DNA of 64,000 nucleotides from Phycisphaerales bacterium (GCA_029260295.1 JAJDDN010000008.1:1-64000); one strand, 5' to 3'. Positions 1-8,814 are shown, counted from the stretch's first letter. Numbers and translations: made by a program. The notes: a model not told the origin generated them from the letters alone.

Positions 1-1
1 C

Positions 2-358
2 GAAGAGGTTTCCCAGTCGATCCGCGGAATCCAGACCGAGACGGCGTCGGCTGTTGAGTTGATCGAAGCGGGTTCGGCCCGCGTGGGCAAGGGTGTCGAT
101 CTGGCAACCCAGGCCGGCGTGGCGTTGGGCAGCATTGTTGAGGGCTCGCAGAATGTCCAGGGCATGGTCCAGGATATTGCGGCTGCTGCCAATCAGCAGT
201 CTGCGGCAACGGGCGAGATCGCCCGTGCAGTAGAAGGCATCAACTCGGTAACCCGTCAGTCAGCCGAGGGTGCTTCGCAAGCATCACAAGCGGCAGGAGA
301 CCTGGCCCATCAGGCCGAGCAACTCCAAGAACTGGTCGGGCAGTTTAAACTCGATTAA
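2..358 (+). CDS. Methyl-accepting chemotaxis protein, C-terminal fragment
   Basis: The open frame enters from the left edge and ends at TAA, so only about the last 118 codons are present. The residues are the Ala/Gln/Ser-rich helical hairpin of a chemoreceptor signalling domain. Heptads such as IAAAANQQSAATGEIARAV and the closing AEQLQELVGQFKL are typical of the coiled coil past the CheA/CheW contact tip. Receptors of this family sense ligands and control CheA kinase at the inner membrane. Sensor, membrane and HAMP parts lie outside the window, so the ligand cannot be inferred. Confidence 0.85.
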   Translation, partial: EEVSQSIRGIQTETASAVELIEAGSARVGKGVDLATQAGVALGSIVEGSQNVQGMVQDIAAAANQQSAATGEIARAVEGINSVTRQSAEGASQASQAAGDLAHQAEQLQELVGQFKLD

Positions 359-389
359 GATTCGATCCCATCAGTAGTGTTTAGCACTT

Positions 390-425
390 GGCCCCCTACC
401 AGTTGGTGGGGGGCCTTTGTTTTTG
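390..425 (+). terminator. Intrinsic terminator after the chemoreceptor gene
   Basis: An 11-bp stem (390-400 with 405-415, one G-T wobble) has a 4-nt loop and is followed by a T-rich run, tttgttttt. It lies 31 bp after the chemoreceptor stop and also separates it from the convergent sulfotransferase gene. Confidence 0.8.
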
Positions 426-439
426 ATTTGAGTATTCGT

Positions 440-2017
440 TTAGCAGTCGAGTGAGTAGTGGGGAAAGTTAATGCCTTGAAGATGGCTTTCATAGTTTTTG
501 TGCCGACCTGAACTGGTTGTGTAGAGCGGGCGGTTGGCCTGGTCGTAGCTGAGGGTTCGGACGGTGCGTTTAGATTTGTGAAAATCGTAGCAGGATGGGT
601 TGAACTCAAGGCCTAGAAACTCGATCAAGCGGGGGAACTCGTTCTCGGGATCGGCGACAAGTTTCTCATAATGGACATCGAGAATCGGGATATCGAGTGT
701 GTCTTTCCAGTGTTGCATCATGCGGTCGGACAACGCCCAGGTGTGGGTGGTCCATTCAACTTTGGAAGTCCACGGGTGCATGTTGTTGTTGAACCCGCCC
801 ATGAAACAGCTGATGGCGACATCGCGCGGGTCGCGGATGGCGTGGATAATTCGGGTTTTTGGGAACAGCCTCGCGATGAGTCCGACGAGTTTGTTGTTGC
901 CCAGTGCTTTGTTCACGACACGCTCGCTGCCCTTGGGGGAGACGCTCAGGATGTGCTTGATATAGGCGTCTGCGGTCTGCTGCCATTTATTCTGGCCCAT
1001 TTCTCCGAAGCGTTTGTCGGGTTCTTTGTCGGGGTCGTAGCTTTGTGAGAGTTGCATCGCGAATCTTTCGATCGCGCTGAGCTCGCCTACGCCGGAGGCT
1101 TTGGGATGCGCGTCAATGATTTGATCGATCAAACTGGTTCCCGAGCGAGGCATCCCCGCGACGAACACCGGGACGATGCTGTCGCATGTCGTGATCGGGA
1201 ACTCGCCGGTATGTTCTTTGGACCAGATATCGATGAGCGCATCGACCTGCTGGGAGTGCAGGTCGGGGTCGTATTCAAGCCTGCCCGGCGCGTTGGCGTT
1301 TTCGGCGGCTTCCCATGACTGGTCGTAGAGCTTGCTCCGGTCGCAGGCTTTGGCCTTGAGATGGAACAAGCCGACCTTGCCTTTGTCAGATGAGATTTTA
1401 TTGAGCACATCATCGATCAGTTCGATCGCTTGTGGGTACTGCTTCCGCTGTACAAGCACGCGTGCCCAGATATCGCGGATCTGAACGGGGAGCTTTGAAA
1501 GATCTCCATTGATGCTTTCTATTAGTGGCAACAGAATGGATTCTGCATCATCGACGCGTCCCGCTTCTTCGAGGGCCGCCGCTTTGAGTGCGATGGCCAT
1601 GGGCTCGTTGGGATTGGATCGGAGAATTTTGTCGGCCCATTGGATGCAATCATCGGTCTTGCCGATGGCTTTGAATGATCGGGCAATGATCATCTTTGAT
1701 TGGTCATTGGGTTTGCTGGTGTTTGCTTTTTTGGCGTATTCGAGGGCTGCTGCCGCCTGCCTTTGGTGCTCGCAGATGATCGCCATCAGATGAAAGGCCC
1801 CAGCATCTGGTTTTTTCTTGTTGAGTAATGGTTTGAGGGTTTCGGCGGCTTGCCCATATTGCTTGGATTTGACCTGCGAGTGGGCATGGAGCAATCGGTC
1901 TTTGGTGCTCATCGAGTTCTGGTTTGATTGAGGGGACGCCGCCTGAGGGAAGTTCTGTACATTTCCCACATCGGAGAGGGAGAATGGACGGCTCGGCTTT
2001 GGGGTATCACTGGACAT
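440..2017 (-). CDS. TPR-repeat sulfotransferase
   Basis: About 525 residues. The N-terminal half (roughly residues 35-240) reads as tetratricopeptide helices, for example AALEYAKKANTSKPNDQSKM. The C-terminal half is a sulfotransferase. It shows the 5'-phosphosulfate loop VAGMPRSGTSLIDQI near residue 290 and a 3'-phosphate site IHAIRDPRDVAISCF near residue 395. Such enzymes move sulfate from PAPS to a sugar, peptide or small-molecule acceptor. The acceptor is unknown here. The ATG at 2017 (MSSDTPKP) is preferred because the frame upstream of it is low-complexity and runs into the spacer near the tRNA. A later start at MSTKDRLL is also possible. Confidence 0.85.
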   Translation of the reverse strand: MSSDTPKPSRPFSLSDVGNVQNFPQAASPQSNQNSMSTKDRLLHAHSQVKSKQYGQAAETLKPLLNKKKPDAGAFHLMAIICEHQRQAAAALEYAKKANTSKPNDQSKMIIARSFKAIGKTDDCIQWADKILRSNPNEPMAIALKAAALEEAGRVDDAESILLPLIESINGDLSKLPVQIRDIWARVLVQRKQYPQAIELIDDVLNKISSDKGKVGLFHLKAKACDRSKLYDQSWEAAENANAPGRLEYDPDLHSQQVDALIDIWSKEHTGEFPITTCDSIVPVFVAGMPRSGTSLIDQIIDAHPKASGVGELSAIERFAMQLSQSYDPDKEPDKRFGEMGQNKWQQTADAYIKHILSVSPKGSERVVNKALGNNKLVGLIARLFPKTRIIHAIRDPRDVAISCFMGGFNNNMHPWTSKVEWTTHTWALSDRMMQHWKDTLDIPILDVHYEKLVADPENEFPRLIEFLGLEFNPSCYDFHKSKRTVRTLSYDQANRPLYTTSSGRHKNYESHLQGINFPHYSLDC

Positions 2018-2142
2018 GGGGCGGTATTCTATCGTGTTCCAGAAATCGAGTGCTTGGAAGAACCTTGTCCCGGTCAATCTCCATAGTTCTGCTGGGTCTG
2101 AGGTTGGCTCGATGCCCCTGGGTAGTTTTCGGGTTGACCCCA

Positions 2143-2174
2143 AAAACAGCCAAACCCCGCTAAAAACGGGGTTT
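2143..2174 (-). terminator. Terminator downstream of tRNA-Arg
   Basis: Read leftward, the stem AAACCCCG/CGGGGTTT (2167-2174 with 2152-2159) is followed by ggctgttttt. It sits directly 3' of the leftward tRNA-Arg gene. Confidence 0.7.
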
Positions 2175-2180
2175 GTGAAG

Positions 2181-2254
2181 CACGCGCGGAAGGATTCGAA
2201 CCCTCAACCTCCTGATCCGTAGTCAGGTGCTCTATCCAGTTGAGCTACGCACGC
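2181..2254 (-). tRNA. tRNA-Arg (anticodon ACG)
   Basis: The reverse complement folds into a complete cloverleaf. The 7-bp acceptor ends in a G-U pair, the D stem is GCTC/GAGC, and the anticodon stem CCTGA/TCAGG closes loop CTACGGA, giving ACG. The variable loop has 5 nt, and the T arm GAGGG-TTCGAAT-CCTTC tolerates one wobble. No CCA is encoded. An ACG anticodon usually needs TadA deamination to inosine to read CGU, CGC and CGA. Confidence 0.92.
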
Positions 2255-2426
2255 ATCCCGTCCATTACTGAACGAGGGGTACGGTAAGCCCATATTCGGG
2301 ATTTGGCAAGTTGAATACCGGTTCTGGCTTGATTTCTTTTGCCTCGGGGTGAACAATATCGACCCGGCGTGGGGTTTCACGCTGGTAGGTATATAGAGGC
2401 ACTTGTTGCCAGAGGATGCAGACTGT

Positions 2427-2687
2427 ATGGCCCACTCCAACTCCGCTAAGAAGCGTATCCGTCAGAACATGAAACGCCGCGCTCTCAACCGCTGGCGTCT
2501 GCGATCAATGCGTGTCGCGATTAAGGATTTCGAGGACAGCATGTCCGGCGGCGGGGATGCCGTTGCAGCATTCCGCAAGGCCTCTGCGATTGTTGACCGC
2601 ACCGCTCAGAAGGGTGTGATCCATCGCAACCAGGCGTCTCGTCGCAAGAGCCGGATGAACGCTCGGCTTAAAGCCCACGCAGGCTGA
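2427..2687 (+). CDS. rpsT: 30S ribosomal protein S20
   Basis: An 86-residue basic protein starting MAHSNSAKKRIRQNMKRR, the standard bS20 N terminus. It binds the 5' domain and helix 44 region of 16S rRNA and acts early in 30S assembly. The length matches the family. The ATG at 2427 is chosen over an in-frame upstream start because the family begins at MA-(H/N)-S. It is monocistronic, with a terminator 28 bp downstream. Confidence 0.96.
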   Translation: MAHSNSAKKRIRQNMKRRALNRWRLRSMRVAIKDFEDSMSGGGDAVAAFRKASAIVDRTAQKGVIHRNQASRRKSRMNARLKAHAG

Positions 2688-2714
2688 GAATTGAAGTTAT
2701 AATCTTTCATATCG

Positions 2715-2743
2715 AAACCCGACCTTTCCGGTCGGGTTTTTCT
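2715..2743 (+). terminator. Intrinsic terminator of rpsT
   Basis: A perfect 10-bp stem, aaacccgacc/ggtcgggttt, has a 5-nt loop and is followed by further T residues. Confidence 0.9.
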
Positions 2744-2795
2744 ATGATACTGATCGAAACTGAACTCTAGCAATACAGAAAAACATCAGCAGGCC

Positions 2796-3608
2796 ATGTC
2801 CAAGCCCAACACACGAACTAAGAAAATGCTCCCCAATCAGTTGGGGGTTGCTCAGCGACCTATTTTGGGTCGGGGCAGTTATTTCGCTCTTTCGATGCGT
2901 CCGCTTCACATGCTGCTATTTTTGTTGCCGATCGTGATCCTTTACGAACTCGGAACGATGGGTGTGTTCGGGCCTGTTCGTGATTCACTCGAAGCCCACC
3001 AGATGCTAGTGAGATTCTTTGATCTCTTTGGGGTTGTTGGGCTGCATTTGCCGGCGCTCGCGTTGGTGACGATGCTTGTAATTCAGCATATTTTAAGCCG
3101 AGACCCGTTTAAGTTGTCAATCACCGTTTGGGTCAAGATGGTCTTCGAGTCGGCGTTATTGACACTGCCTTTGGTTGTTATTGTGATGATTCTCAAGCCT
3201 GGGGGCGGTACCGAGATGGCAATCCAGGCCGGTGTGGTTGGAGGTAGTGCTGATCCATCGCATACGAGCCAGATGATGCTCGCGTTGGGGGCGTCGCTGT
3301 ATGAAGAGATGCTATTCCGGCTGGTCCTGATCACCATGATCCATTTTCTGATCTCGGATGTCTTTGGATTCAGCGAGACCAAAGGGTTCGTGATTGGGTT
3401 GATTTTGTCCTCGGCGGCGTTTGCTTGGCATCACGATCAGATGTTTTTGCTCGATGGCTCTATTGATTACCGCAAGGGTTTTTTCTACTTTTTGGCCGGG
3501 ATGTACTTTGGGCTGCTGTTTTTGATGCGAGGGCTGGGAATCGCTGTTGGGGTCCACCTGTTCTACGATTTATTGGTCCTTGTCATTCTTCCGTCGATTG
3601 AGTCCTAG
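2796..3608 (+). CDS. CPBP-family intramembrane glutamic endopeptidase
   Basis: A 270-residue protein with about seven hydrophobic segments. It carries the CPBP (Abi/CAAX-protease-like) signature: motif 1 EEMLFR at residues 170-175, motif 2 FAWHH at 209-213, and a third polar motif GVHLFYD near 252-258. In this family the Glu pair and His residues form the intramembrane catalytic site. Members process prenylated or small membrane peptides, or act in bacteriocin immunity. No peptide partner gene is adjacent, so the substrate is unknown. Confidence 0.85.
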   Translation: MSKPNTRTKKMLPNQLGVAQRPILGRGSYFALSMRPLHMLLFLLPIVILYELGTMGVFGPVRDSLEAHQMLVRFFDLFGVVGLHLPALALVTMLVIQHILSRDPFKLSITVWVKMVFESALLTLPLVVIVMILKPGGGTEMAIQAGVVGGSADPSHTSQMMLALGASLYEEMLFRLVLITMIHFLISDVFGFSETKGFVIGLILSSAAFAWHHDQMFLLDGSIDYRKGFFYFLAGMYFGLLFLMRGLGIAVGVHLFYDLLVLVILPSIES

Positions 3609-3725
3609 CCGGGCTGAGCTGATCTTGAGGGGGCGATTTTGCAGTTGGTTGGTGCAGAAACTTAATTCACCGACTCGATGACTTGACGATGAGAAATCGG
3701 CGAATACAGTACCCCCTGTCCGATC

Positions 3726-3800
3726 GGCCCCATCGTCTAGCCTGGTCCAGGACACCAGGTTTTCATCCTGGTAACGCGGGTTCAAATCCCGCTGGGGTCA
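3726..3800 (+). tRNA. tRNA-Glu (anticodon UUC)
   Basis: A complete cloverleaf with acceptor GGCCCCA/TGGGGTC and discriminator A. The anticodon stem CCAGG/CCTGG has loop TTTTCAT, giving UUC. The T arm is GCGGG-TTCAAAT-CCCGC. No CCA is encoded. Confidence 0.95.
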
Positions 3801-3981
3801 CTTTCTTTTTTTTAACAGGTACTCGCTCTTCGCTTGAGAACCTGTGATTTGAGCCAATGGCTCAACTCATTCCCATTTTGGTCTTGCTTATCCGGACTGT
3901 ACCGATGGGATAGCACATCAATTCAGATGACGCACTTCATCTTGGGTTGTGGCCTGCCGATACCACGAGCAGGAGATCATT
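3801..3981 (+). other. Spacer after tRNA-Glu with T-tract and two hairpins
   Basis: The tRNA is followed at once by a run of eight T (3806-3813). Two inverted repeats follow: acaggt/acctgt (3815-3845) and a 7-bp stem ttgagcc/ggctcaa with a 3-nt loop (3849-3865). The T-tract after the tRNA T arm probably ends transcription. The hairpins could shape the leader of the next gene. No coding potential is seen. Confidence 0.4.
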
Positions 3982-4317
3982 ATGCCACAGTATGACCAGG
4001 CACAGTTTTCGCTCGATGTCACTGACGAGGATGATGTCGAACTCATTGAGATGTTCCTCGAAGAACTGCCTAGCAGGATTAGTACCCTTAAGTCCGCGGC
4101 TGAGTCGGGAGATTTCTCGCACCTGAACAGGCTTGCTCACCAACTCAAAGGTGCAGCGCCGGGGTTCGGTTTCGATCCAATCGGATCGACCGCGGCGGTT
4201 CTTGAAGAACGACTGAAAACCAGCAATCTTGAAATGGTCGAGCTTGATCAGATCCAGAATGAGTTTGATGCACTGTTGAATGAGTGCAACTCATACCTCA
4301 AATACATCGATTCGTAA
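3982..4317 (+). CDS. Hpt (histidine phosphotransfer) domain protein
   Basis: 111 residues forming a single Hpt helical bundle. The phospho-accepting histidine is His53 in LAHQLKGAAPGFGF, the standard Hpt box. Such proteins shuttle phosphoryl groups between hybrid kinases and response regulators. AGGAG lies 6 nt upstream of the ATG at 3982, which fixes the start. The next gene encodes a REC-GGDEF regulator 43 bp away, so this Hpt may phosphorylate it. The cognate kinase is not in the window. Confidence 0.9.
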   Translation: MPQYDQAQFSLDVTDEDDVELIEMFLEELPSRISTLKSAAESGDFSHLNRLAHQLKGAAPGFGFDPIGSTAAVLEERLKTSNLEMVELDQIQNEFDALLNECNSYLKYIDS

Positions 4318-4360
4318 ACAGTTATTGATAATCCGATAGTCCAACGGACAACTTGTACGC

Positions 4361-5314
4361 ATGACAGACCCTCATAACAGCCAACTCGATAGCGCCCCTG
4401 TCGTCCTACTTGTGGACGATTCGGACTTTGTGCATCGTCTACTCAAGGCTCGATTGAAATACGAGTCGGTCCAGTTGGCGAGTGCCTACAACGGGCTTGA
4501 AGGGTTTGAGTTTGCTAAAAAGAATCCGCCGGACCTGATTCTCCTTGATATAGACATGCCAGTGATGGACGGATTCGAGACACTCCGTTGTCTGATGGAC
4601 GAGCCTTCGACTAGAAATATCCCGGTCATTGTACTATCGGGGATGGACACAACCCAGGACAAGGTCACGGCCTTCGATCTCGGGGCGATTGACTTTGTAT
4701 CGAAGCCGTTTGAGCTGACAGAACTCCGGGCGCGTCTCCGGAGTTCTTTGCGTATCTCTTCGTTGCTCAAGATGCTCGAGCAGAAGGCTCAGGTGGACGG
4801 GCTGACCGGGCTCTACAACCGGACATACTTTGACCAGAGATGGATCGAGGAGTATGAGCGTTGCCTCCGCCATTCCAACGGCCTGACGGTTGTGATGATG
4901 GATATCGACAACTTCAAATCTGTCAATGATTCCTTCGGACACCCAGCGGGGGACGCGGTGATCTCTGGGGTTGCGAACTTGATCCAGAGTCATGTCCGGA
5001 AGAGCGATATCGCGTGCCGATATGGCGGCGAAGAGTTTGTTTTGATTCTTCCTGAGACAACCCCGGAGCAGGCGTTGGGGCTCTGCGAACGAATCCGTAC
5101 CGATTGCGAAGCAATCAACTGGCCCCGGCATCCGGATCGGAATATCACCATTTCACTGGGTATCACTGGGTGTGTGGATGGGCCAACCCTGCAGCCAATC
5201 CCTTGGATCGAGCATGCCGATTCGAATCTCTACAAAGCCAAGGAGTCTGGGCGGAATCGGAGCGTTTGCGACGAAACCCAAGGCAAACTCATTGTGCTCC
5301 CCAAGGCCGGTTGA
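4361..5314 (+). CDS. Response regulator diguanylate cyclase (REC-GGDEF)
   Basis: 317 residues. The receiver domain (about 13-130) has the acidic pair DD19-20, phospho-acceptor Asp63 in LLDIDMP and the conserved Lys of FVSKPF. The GGDEF domain (about 140-305) has active-site GGEEF at 222-226. An inhibitory-site RxxD (Arg213, Asp216) lies exactly five residues before it. All catalytic features for making cyclic-di-GMP, and for product inhibition, are present. It follows an Hpt gene, which suggests phosphorelay control of c-di-GMP level. Confidence 0.94.
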   Translation: MTDPHNSQLDSAPVVLLVDDSDFVHRLLKARLKYESVQLASAYNGLEGFEFAKKNPPDLILLDIDMPVMDGFETLRCLMDEPSTRNIPVIVLSGMDTTQDKVTAFDLGAIDFVSKPFELTELRARLRSSLRISSLLKMLEQKAQVDGLTGLYNRTYFDQRWIEEYERCLRHSNGLTVVMMDIDNFKSVNDSFGHPAGDAVISGVANLIQSHVRKSDIACRYGGEEFVLILPETTPEQALGLCERIRTDCEAINWPRHPDRNITISLGITGCVDGPTLQPIPWIEHADSNLYKAKESGRNRSVCDETQGKLIVLPKAG

Positions 5315-5339
5315 GTATCGGGTGTGTACAATCTAGGCG

Positions 5340-5600
5340 ATGAGCCCAGATCCTTCAAAAAACACGGAATCAGAACGCTTAAGCAATCTCGAAGAATCGC
5401 TCGGGTATCTTGAGGTCGATGGCGGCCGAGCCCGCGAGCAGTTTGATGAGCTCAGCAAGGCGGTTCATGAGTTGAGCGGCCGAATGCAGAGGCTTGAGTC
5501 GCGTCTCATGGATCTCAATAGCCGGATTGAAACCCCTGATCCAGGGCTGGTGGCCCCTCCACACAGCGCAGGGCCTGATATTACGCGCGATCCGTTGTAG
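5340..5600 (+). CDS. SlyX-like coiled-coil protein
   Basis: An 86-residue acidic protein whose residues 11-62 form a continuous coiled coil, ending in a proline-rich tail (LVAPPHSAG). The arrangement ERLSNLEESLGYLE, then a heptad region, then PPH resembles the small SlyX family, whose biochemical role is not established. It begins 26 bp after the diguanylate cyclase gene and is probably cotranscribed with it. The assignment rests on pattern only. Confidence 0.6.
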   Translation: MSPDPSKNTESERLSNLEESLGYLEVDGGRAREQFDELSKAVHELSGRMQRLESRLMDLNSRIETPDPGLVAPPHSAGPDITRDPL

Positions 5601-5622
5601 ATCTTGGGCGTATACTCTGGTG

Positions 5623-5925
5623 ATGAAAGATGCGAATACAAAGCGTGGAGTCGGGGTTGCTGGGTTGGCCGGGCTCGTTGTTGTCAGTGTGTCGTTGATC
5701 TCGATGGGGGGGTGCCGAGATCTGCAAAAACGCAGGGTCGAGTTGAAGCAGGCCAGCGGGGCGGATCAAAATCTCCAAGATCGTTTCGGGTTGACGGCCG
5801 ATGCCCAAGATCCTTCTGAACGCGATAAAGAGCTTGGGTATGGTCGATGGAAGCAGAAGCCCGAGGCTGAGGGAACGAGTGCGCCAACCGACCCGGCCCG
5901 ACGGAAACCGATCGGTTCTCCGTAA
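5623..5925 (+). CDS. Small putative lipoprotein
   Basis: 100 residues. A charged start (MKDANTKRG) leads into a hydrophobic stretch of about 20 residues ending in a lipobox-like SMGGC near residue 31, followed by a charged soluble part rich in Gln, Asp and Lys. This suggests a signal peptidase II substrate anchored in a membrane. I recognise no domain. The ATG at 5623 is chosen because it gives the signal peptide; the frame upstream overlaps the SlyX-like gene without signal character. Confidence 0.55.
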   Translation: MKDANTKRGVGVAGLAGLVVVSVSLISMGGCRDLQKRRVELKQASGADQNLQDRFGLTADAQDPSERDKELGYGRWKQKPEAEGTSAPTDPARRKPIGSP

Positions 5926-5985
5926 CTATGATTTGAAAATTCACAACGAACCACAGGGTTCTTGAGCATTCAATACGGAGTCACG

Positions 5986-6780
5986 ATGACAGAACTCTCG
6001 GATCGGTATACAGAGGTCAAAGAACGCGTCGCTCAGGCGGCTATCAGGTCAGGCCGGACTCCGGAGTCGGTGTATCTCGTGGCGGTTGCCAAGTACGCTG
6101 AGCCTGAAGATATCCGAGAGCTTGTTGAGCTTGGGCATCGAGACTTTGGCGAGAATCGTGTGCCCCAGCTCGCCCAGCGTGCCGGGGTCATCAGCGAGTG
6201 GTTTGATCGGATCAACGCGATGCCTCGGACATCTTCGGATACGCACCAGATCGACGCGACCGACCCGGTTCGCTGGCACATGATCGGGCATCTCCAACGG
6301 AACAAGGTCCGCAAGATTGCTGATTGTACTCGTCTGATCCATTCGATCGATTCGCTCCGCCTTGCTGAGGAGCTCCAGGTGGTTGCCAACAAGCTCGACC
6401 GCGAGGTGGATGTGTTGGTGCAGGTCAATATTTCTGGTGAAGATTCAAAGTCGGGTTTGCCGATCGCGGCTCTGGGGGCGATCGCCGAGCAGATCGACAC
6501 CATGATTAATGTTCGTGTTCGCGGGCTGATGACCATGGCACCGATTACGGATGATCCTGAGAGATCGAGAGAGCACTTTAGCCGTTGCCGAGAGATTTAT
6601 GATGATCTATCCAAGGCCGGTGTCGGGGAGGGGCACTTCAATCTGCTTTCGATGGGGATGTCTGGAGATTACGAGGTCGCGATCGAAGAAGGCGCGAACC
6701 TAGTGCGCGTTGGGACCGCGATCTTTGGACACCGGGATCTCGAAGACACAGAAGCCAAGCCGGCCGAAGCTCAGGCTTGA
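5986..6780 (+). CDS. YggS/PROSC-family PLP homeostasis protein
   Basis: 264 residues with the alanine-racemase-like N-terminal barrel fold of the YggS family. The PLP lysine is Lys36 in LVAVAKYAEPEDI. Further signatures are FGENRVPQL, WHMIGHLQRNKVRKI, VNISGEDSKSGL and LSMGMSGDYEVAIEEGANLVRVGTAIFG (quoted in short pieces of a longer block). The family buffers cytosolic pyridoxal phosphate and affects amino-acid and keto-acid pools. ACGGAG 6 nt upstream fixes the start at 5986 rather than an upstream TTG. Its end overlaps the convergent amidase gene by 10 bp. Confidence 0.94.
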   Translation: MTELSDRYTEVKERVAQAAIRSGRTPESVYLVAVAKYAEPEDIRELVELGHRDFGENRVPQLAQRAGVISEWFDRINAMPRTSSDTHQIDATDPVRWHMIGHLQRNKVRKIADCTRLIHSIDSLRLAEELQVVANKLDREVDVLVQVNISGEDSKSGLPIAALGAIAEQIDTMINVRVRGLMTMAPITDDPERSREHFSRCREIYDDLSKAGVGEGHFNLLSMGMSGDYEVAIEEGANLVRVGTAIFGHRDLEDTEAKPAEAQA

Positions 6781-7568
6781 GCCGCGCCGCTTAGAAGCAT
6801 TGCAAGAGAGCCGTTTGGTCTGCGGAACTGGATCATCTGCGATTGCAGGTGGCGTCCCGGGCAGGCGGTGCTGCGGAGTTCGCGGTGGGTGTGGACCCTG
6901 CCGAGTGGGACATTGAAGCGGCGCATTTCATGGGCGATGAGGGTGTTGAGTGTTTCGAGCGCCTTTTTTGTGGGCCTTGAGTTCTCGTAGTTTCCGAATA
7001 CGACGATCCCGATGTTTCCCGGGTTGTGGTCTTTGACATGGGCCCCTTGGAATATCAGCGGCCGGGCTTGCCAAGCTCTGCCTGCGGGGTCAATCGCATA
7101 GTGGTACCCGATGTCGGCCCAGCGGTTATTGAGATGACCTCGCCGGATGGTCGTCAGGCGGCGGACTGAATCTGAATAGCGGGTCGATGGTAATGGGCTG
7201 ATCGCGTCATGGTGGACGGTGATTCTAGTGATCGGCGTCATTGGGTCGGCGAGACTGGCTTTGGTTTTGCCACGCGTCCATGCGGTGCGTGGGATGACAA
7301 ACTCAGGGAGCTGGGTCAGTTTCCCCGTTTGGGCTGGAATTCGGCCTGGAGCCGGGGTAATTGGCGATGGTGCGTGTGTCGCTACAACCGGGTCTGCGGG
7401 GATCGGTTGACCGATCATGTTCCCCGACCGAGAGCGGCGTTTGGGGCTGCTCTCGCACCCTCCCAGGCCTCCCAGGAGCCCGCTGATCGCAACCAGTGAA
7501 CCGGCCTTGGCTCCGATGTACAGGACTTGGCGCCGGGATGCCGAGGTATTGGGGGTAGGTGTGTCCAT
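6771..7568 (-). CDS. N-acetylmuramoyl-L-alanine amidase, Tat-type lipoprotein
   Basis: 265 residues. The N terminus has a twin-arginine motif (SRRQVL near residue 12), a hydrophobic run and a lipobox LGGC, so it is probably folded, exported by Tat and lipidated. The C-terminal domain is Amidase_2/PGRP. Likely zinc ligands are His in TVHHD, His in RVHTHREL and Cys in STACPG, and GYHYAIDPAG is also typical. These enzymes cut the MurNAc-L-Ala bond in peptidoglycan. The start at 7568 is the first ATG that keeps the Tat signal near the N terminus. Confidence 0.88.
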   Translation of the reverse strand: MDTPTPNTSASRRQVLYIGAKAGSLVAISGLLGGLGGCESSPKRRSRSGNMIGQPIPADPVVATHAPSPITPAPGRIPAQTGKLTQLPEFVIPRTAWTRGKTKASLADPMTPITRITVHHDAISPLPSTRYSDSVRRLTTIRRGHLNNRWADIGYHYAIDPAGRAWQARPLIFQGAHVKDHNPGNIGIVVFGNYENSRPTKKALETLNTLIAHEMRRFNVPLGRVHTHRELRSTACPGRHLQSQMIQFRRPNGSLAMLLSGAAQA

Positions 7569-7760
7569 GAGCCATCCTTGGTATTCGGGAGATCGATTCT
7601 GGTATCTTCTTCGGTCAGATCTCTGGAACTGGTACAATGCTACACGATATTGGTGTGCTTGGTATCGGTTTGATGTGTTTAAAGACCTGTTTCGTGATTG
7701 TATCATCTCTTGTAAAGGGATTGATGTTGGTCAGGTTTCATATTTTGGAGGTGGCGTGAT

Positions 7761-8753
7761 ATGGCCATCGGACGAGTAATAGCGGGCTTCTTGTCTCTGG
7801 TTCTTGCAGGGCAGTGTTTGGCGCGGGTTGATGCAGACTTCGAAGCTGCGGCGGCCCTCGAAGAACTCCATGCTGCTCAGTATGCGTACACGCTTGCTAT
7901 GGAGCAGGTTCAGATTGCGCGAGTTAATCTTGAGCAAGCGAACGCTCATGCGATCGCAGTGGGAGCGATTTTGGAGCCCGGCGAGCCGGCGCCTGCAACT
8001 CCTCCAGTCGCCCAGCCTCAAACACCGCCCGCTGCAACTCCTCCCCCGCCTCCAGAGGTCATCAAAAAGAAAGACAACGGTCCGTCGTTTTGGACAGGCT
8101 GGAAGCGATCGGTCAGATTGGGATTCAACACATCTTCGGGGAATACAGAGAATACAAACCTGAACATCCAGTTCCATACGAAGCGGAAGTCCAAGAAGTA
8201 CCTCACCAAGTTTGATAGTGAGTACCGGTTTGCGACACGCAACGGTGTTGATTCTCAGAACAGATTGGATCTTGATTTTCGGCATGAATGGCTCGCGCCC
8301 GAAGGGCACAAGGTTGGGTGGTGGACCACCGCGAGCTTTGAGGCAGACGAGTTCCAAGACTGGGATTACCGAGCATCAGCCCACGCGGGTATCAGTTATC
8401 AGTTTGTCAAGAATGACAAGACCAACCTCAAGGGGCGGACCGGCTTTGGTGGTTCGCAAACCTTTGGTGGAACAGTTGACGACTTCCGTCCTGAGGCACT
8501 CGTCACCGGTATTGATTTGAAACACCGGTTCAATGACATCATGAATATCGAGGGTGGCTCAGAATACTTTGTTGATATTTCTCAGGTGACCCGTGATCGT
8601 CTCAACAATCATTTGAAGTGGAATATCCTCCTCGATAAAGAGAGTAATATGAACCTCCAGTTCAAGCTCACGCACAAGTTCGATTCGGAGCCCGGTGGTA
8701 CAAAGGACAACAACGATATTTTTTTCGACATAACCGTGGGCTGGCAGTTCTAA
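7761..8753 (+). CDS. DUF481 outer-membrane beta-barrel protein
   Basis: 330 residues. A signal peptide ends near residue 20 (GQCLA). Residues 23-70 are an Ala/Glu-rich helix, 75-100 a Pro/Ala-rich linker, and from about residue 108 there are alternating hydrophobic beta strands ending in Phe (VGWQF). The strand block with GFNTSSGNTENTNLN and KYLTKFDSEYRF matches the DUF481 (YdiY-like) barrel. Terminal Phe is typical of proteins inserted by BamA. The function of the family is unknown. GGAGGT lies 8 nt before the ATG. Confidence 0.85.
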   Translation: MAIGRVIAGFLSLVLAGQCLARVDADFEAAAALEELHAAQYAYTLAMEQVQIARVNLEQANAHAIAVGAILEPGEPAPATPPVAQPQTPPAATPPPPPEVIKKKDNGPSFWTGWKRSVRLGFNTSSGNTENTNLNIQFHTKRKSKKYLTKFDSEYRFATRNGVDSQNRLDLDFRHEWLAPEGHKVGWWTTASFEADEFQDWDYRASAHAGISYQFVKNDKTNLKGRTGFGGSQTFGGTVDDFRPEALVTGIDLKHRFNDIMNIEGGSEYFVDISQVTRDRLNNHLKWNILLDKESNMNLQFKLTHKFDSEPGGTKDNNDIFFDITVGWQF

Positions 8754-8814
8754 ACTTCGTTCAAATCAACATGATGTGCCCGGGGACGGTGCATTGCACA
8801 CAGGAAGAAATATA

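Noticed and set aside
2018-2143. N-terminal extension of the sulfotransferase
   Set aside because: The extra 42 residues lack family character and run into the terminator of the tRNA. The start at 2017 is more plausible.
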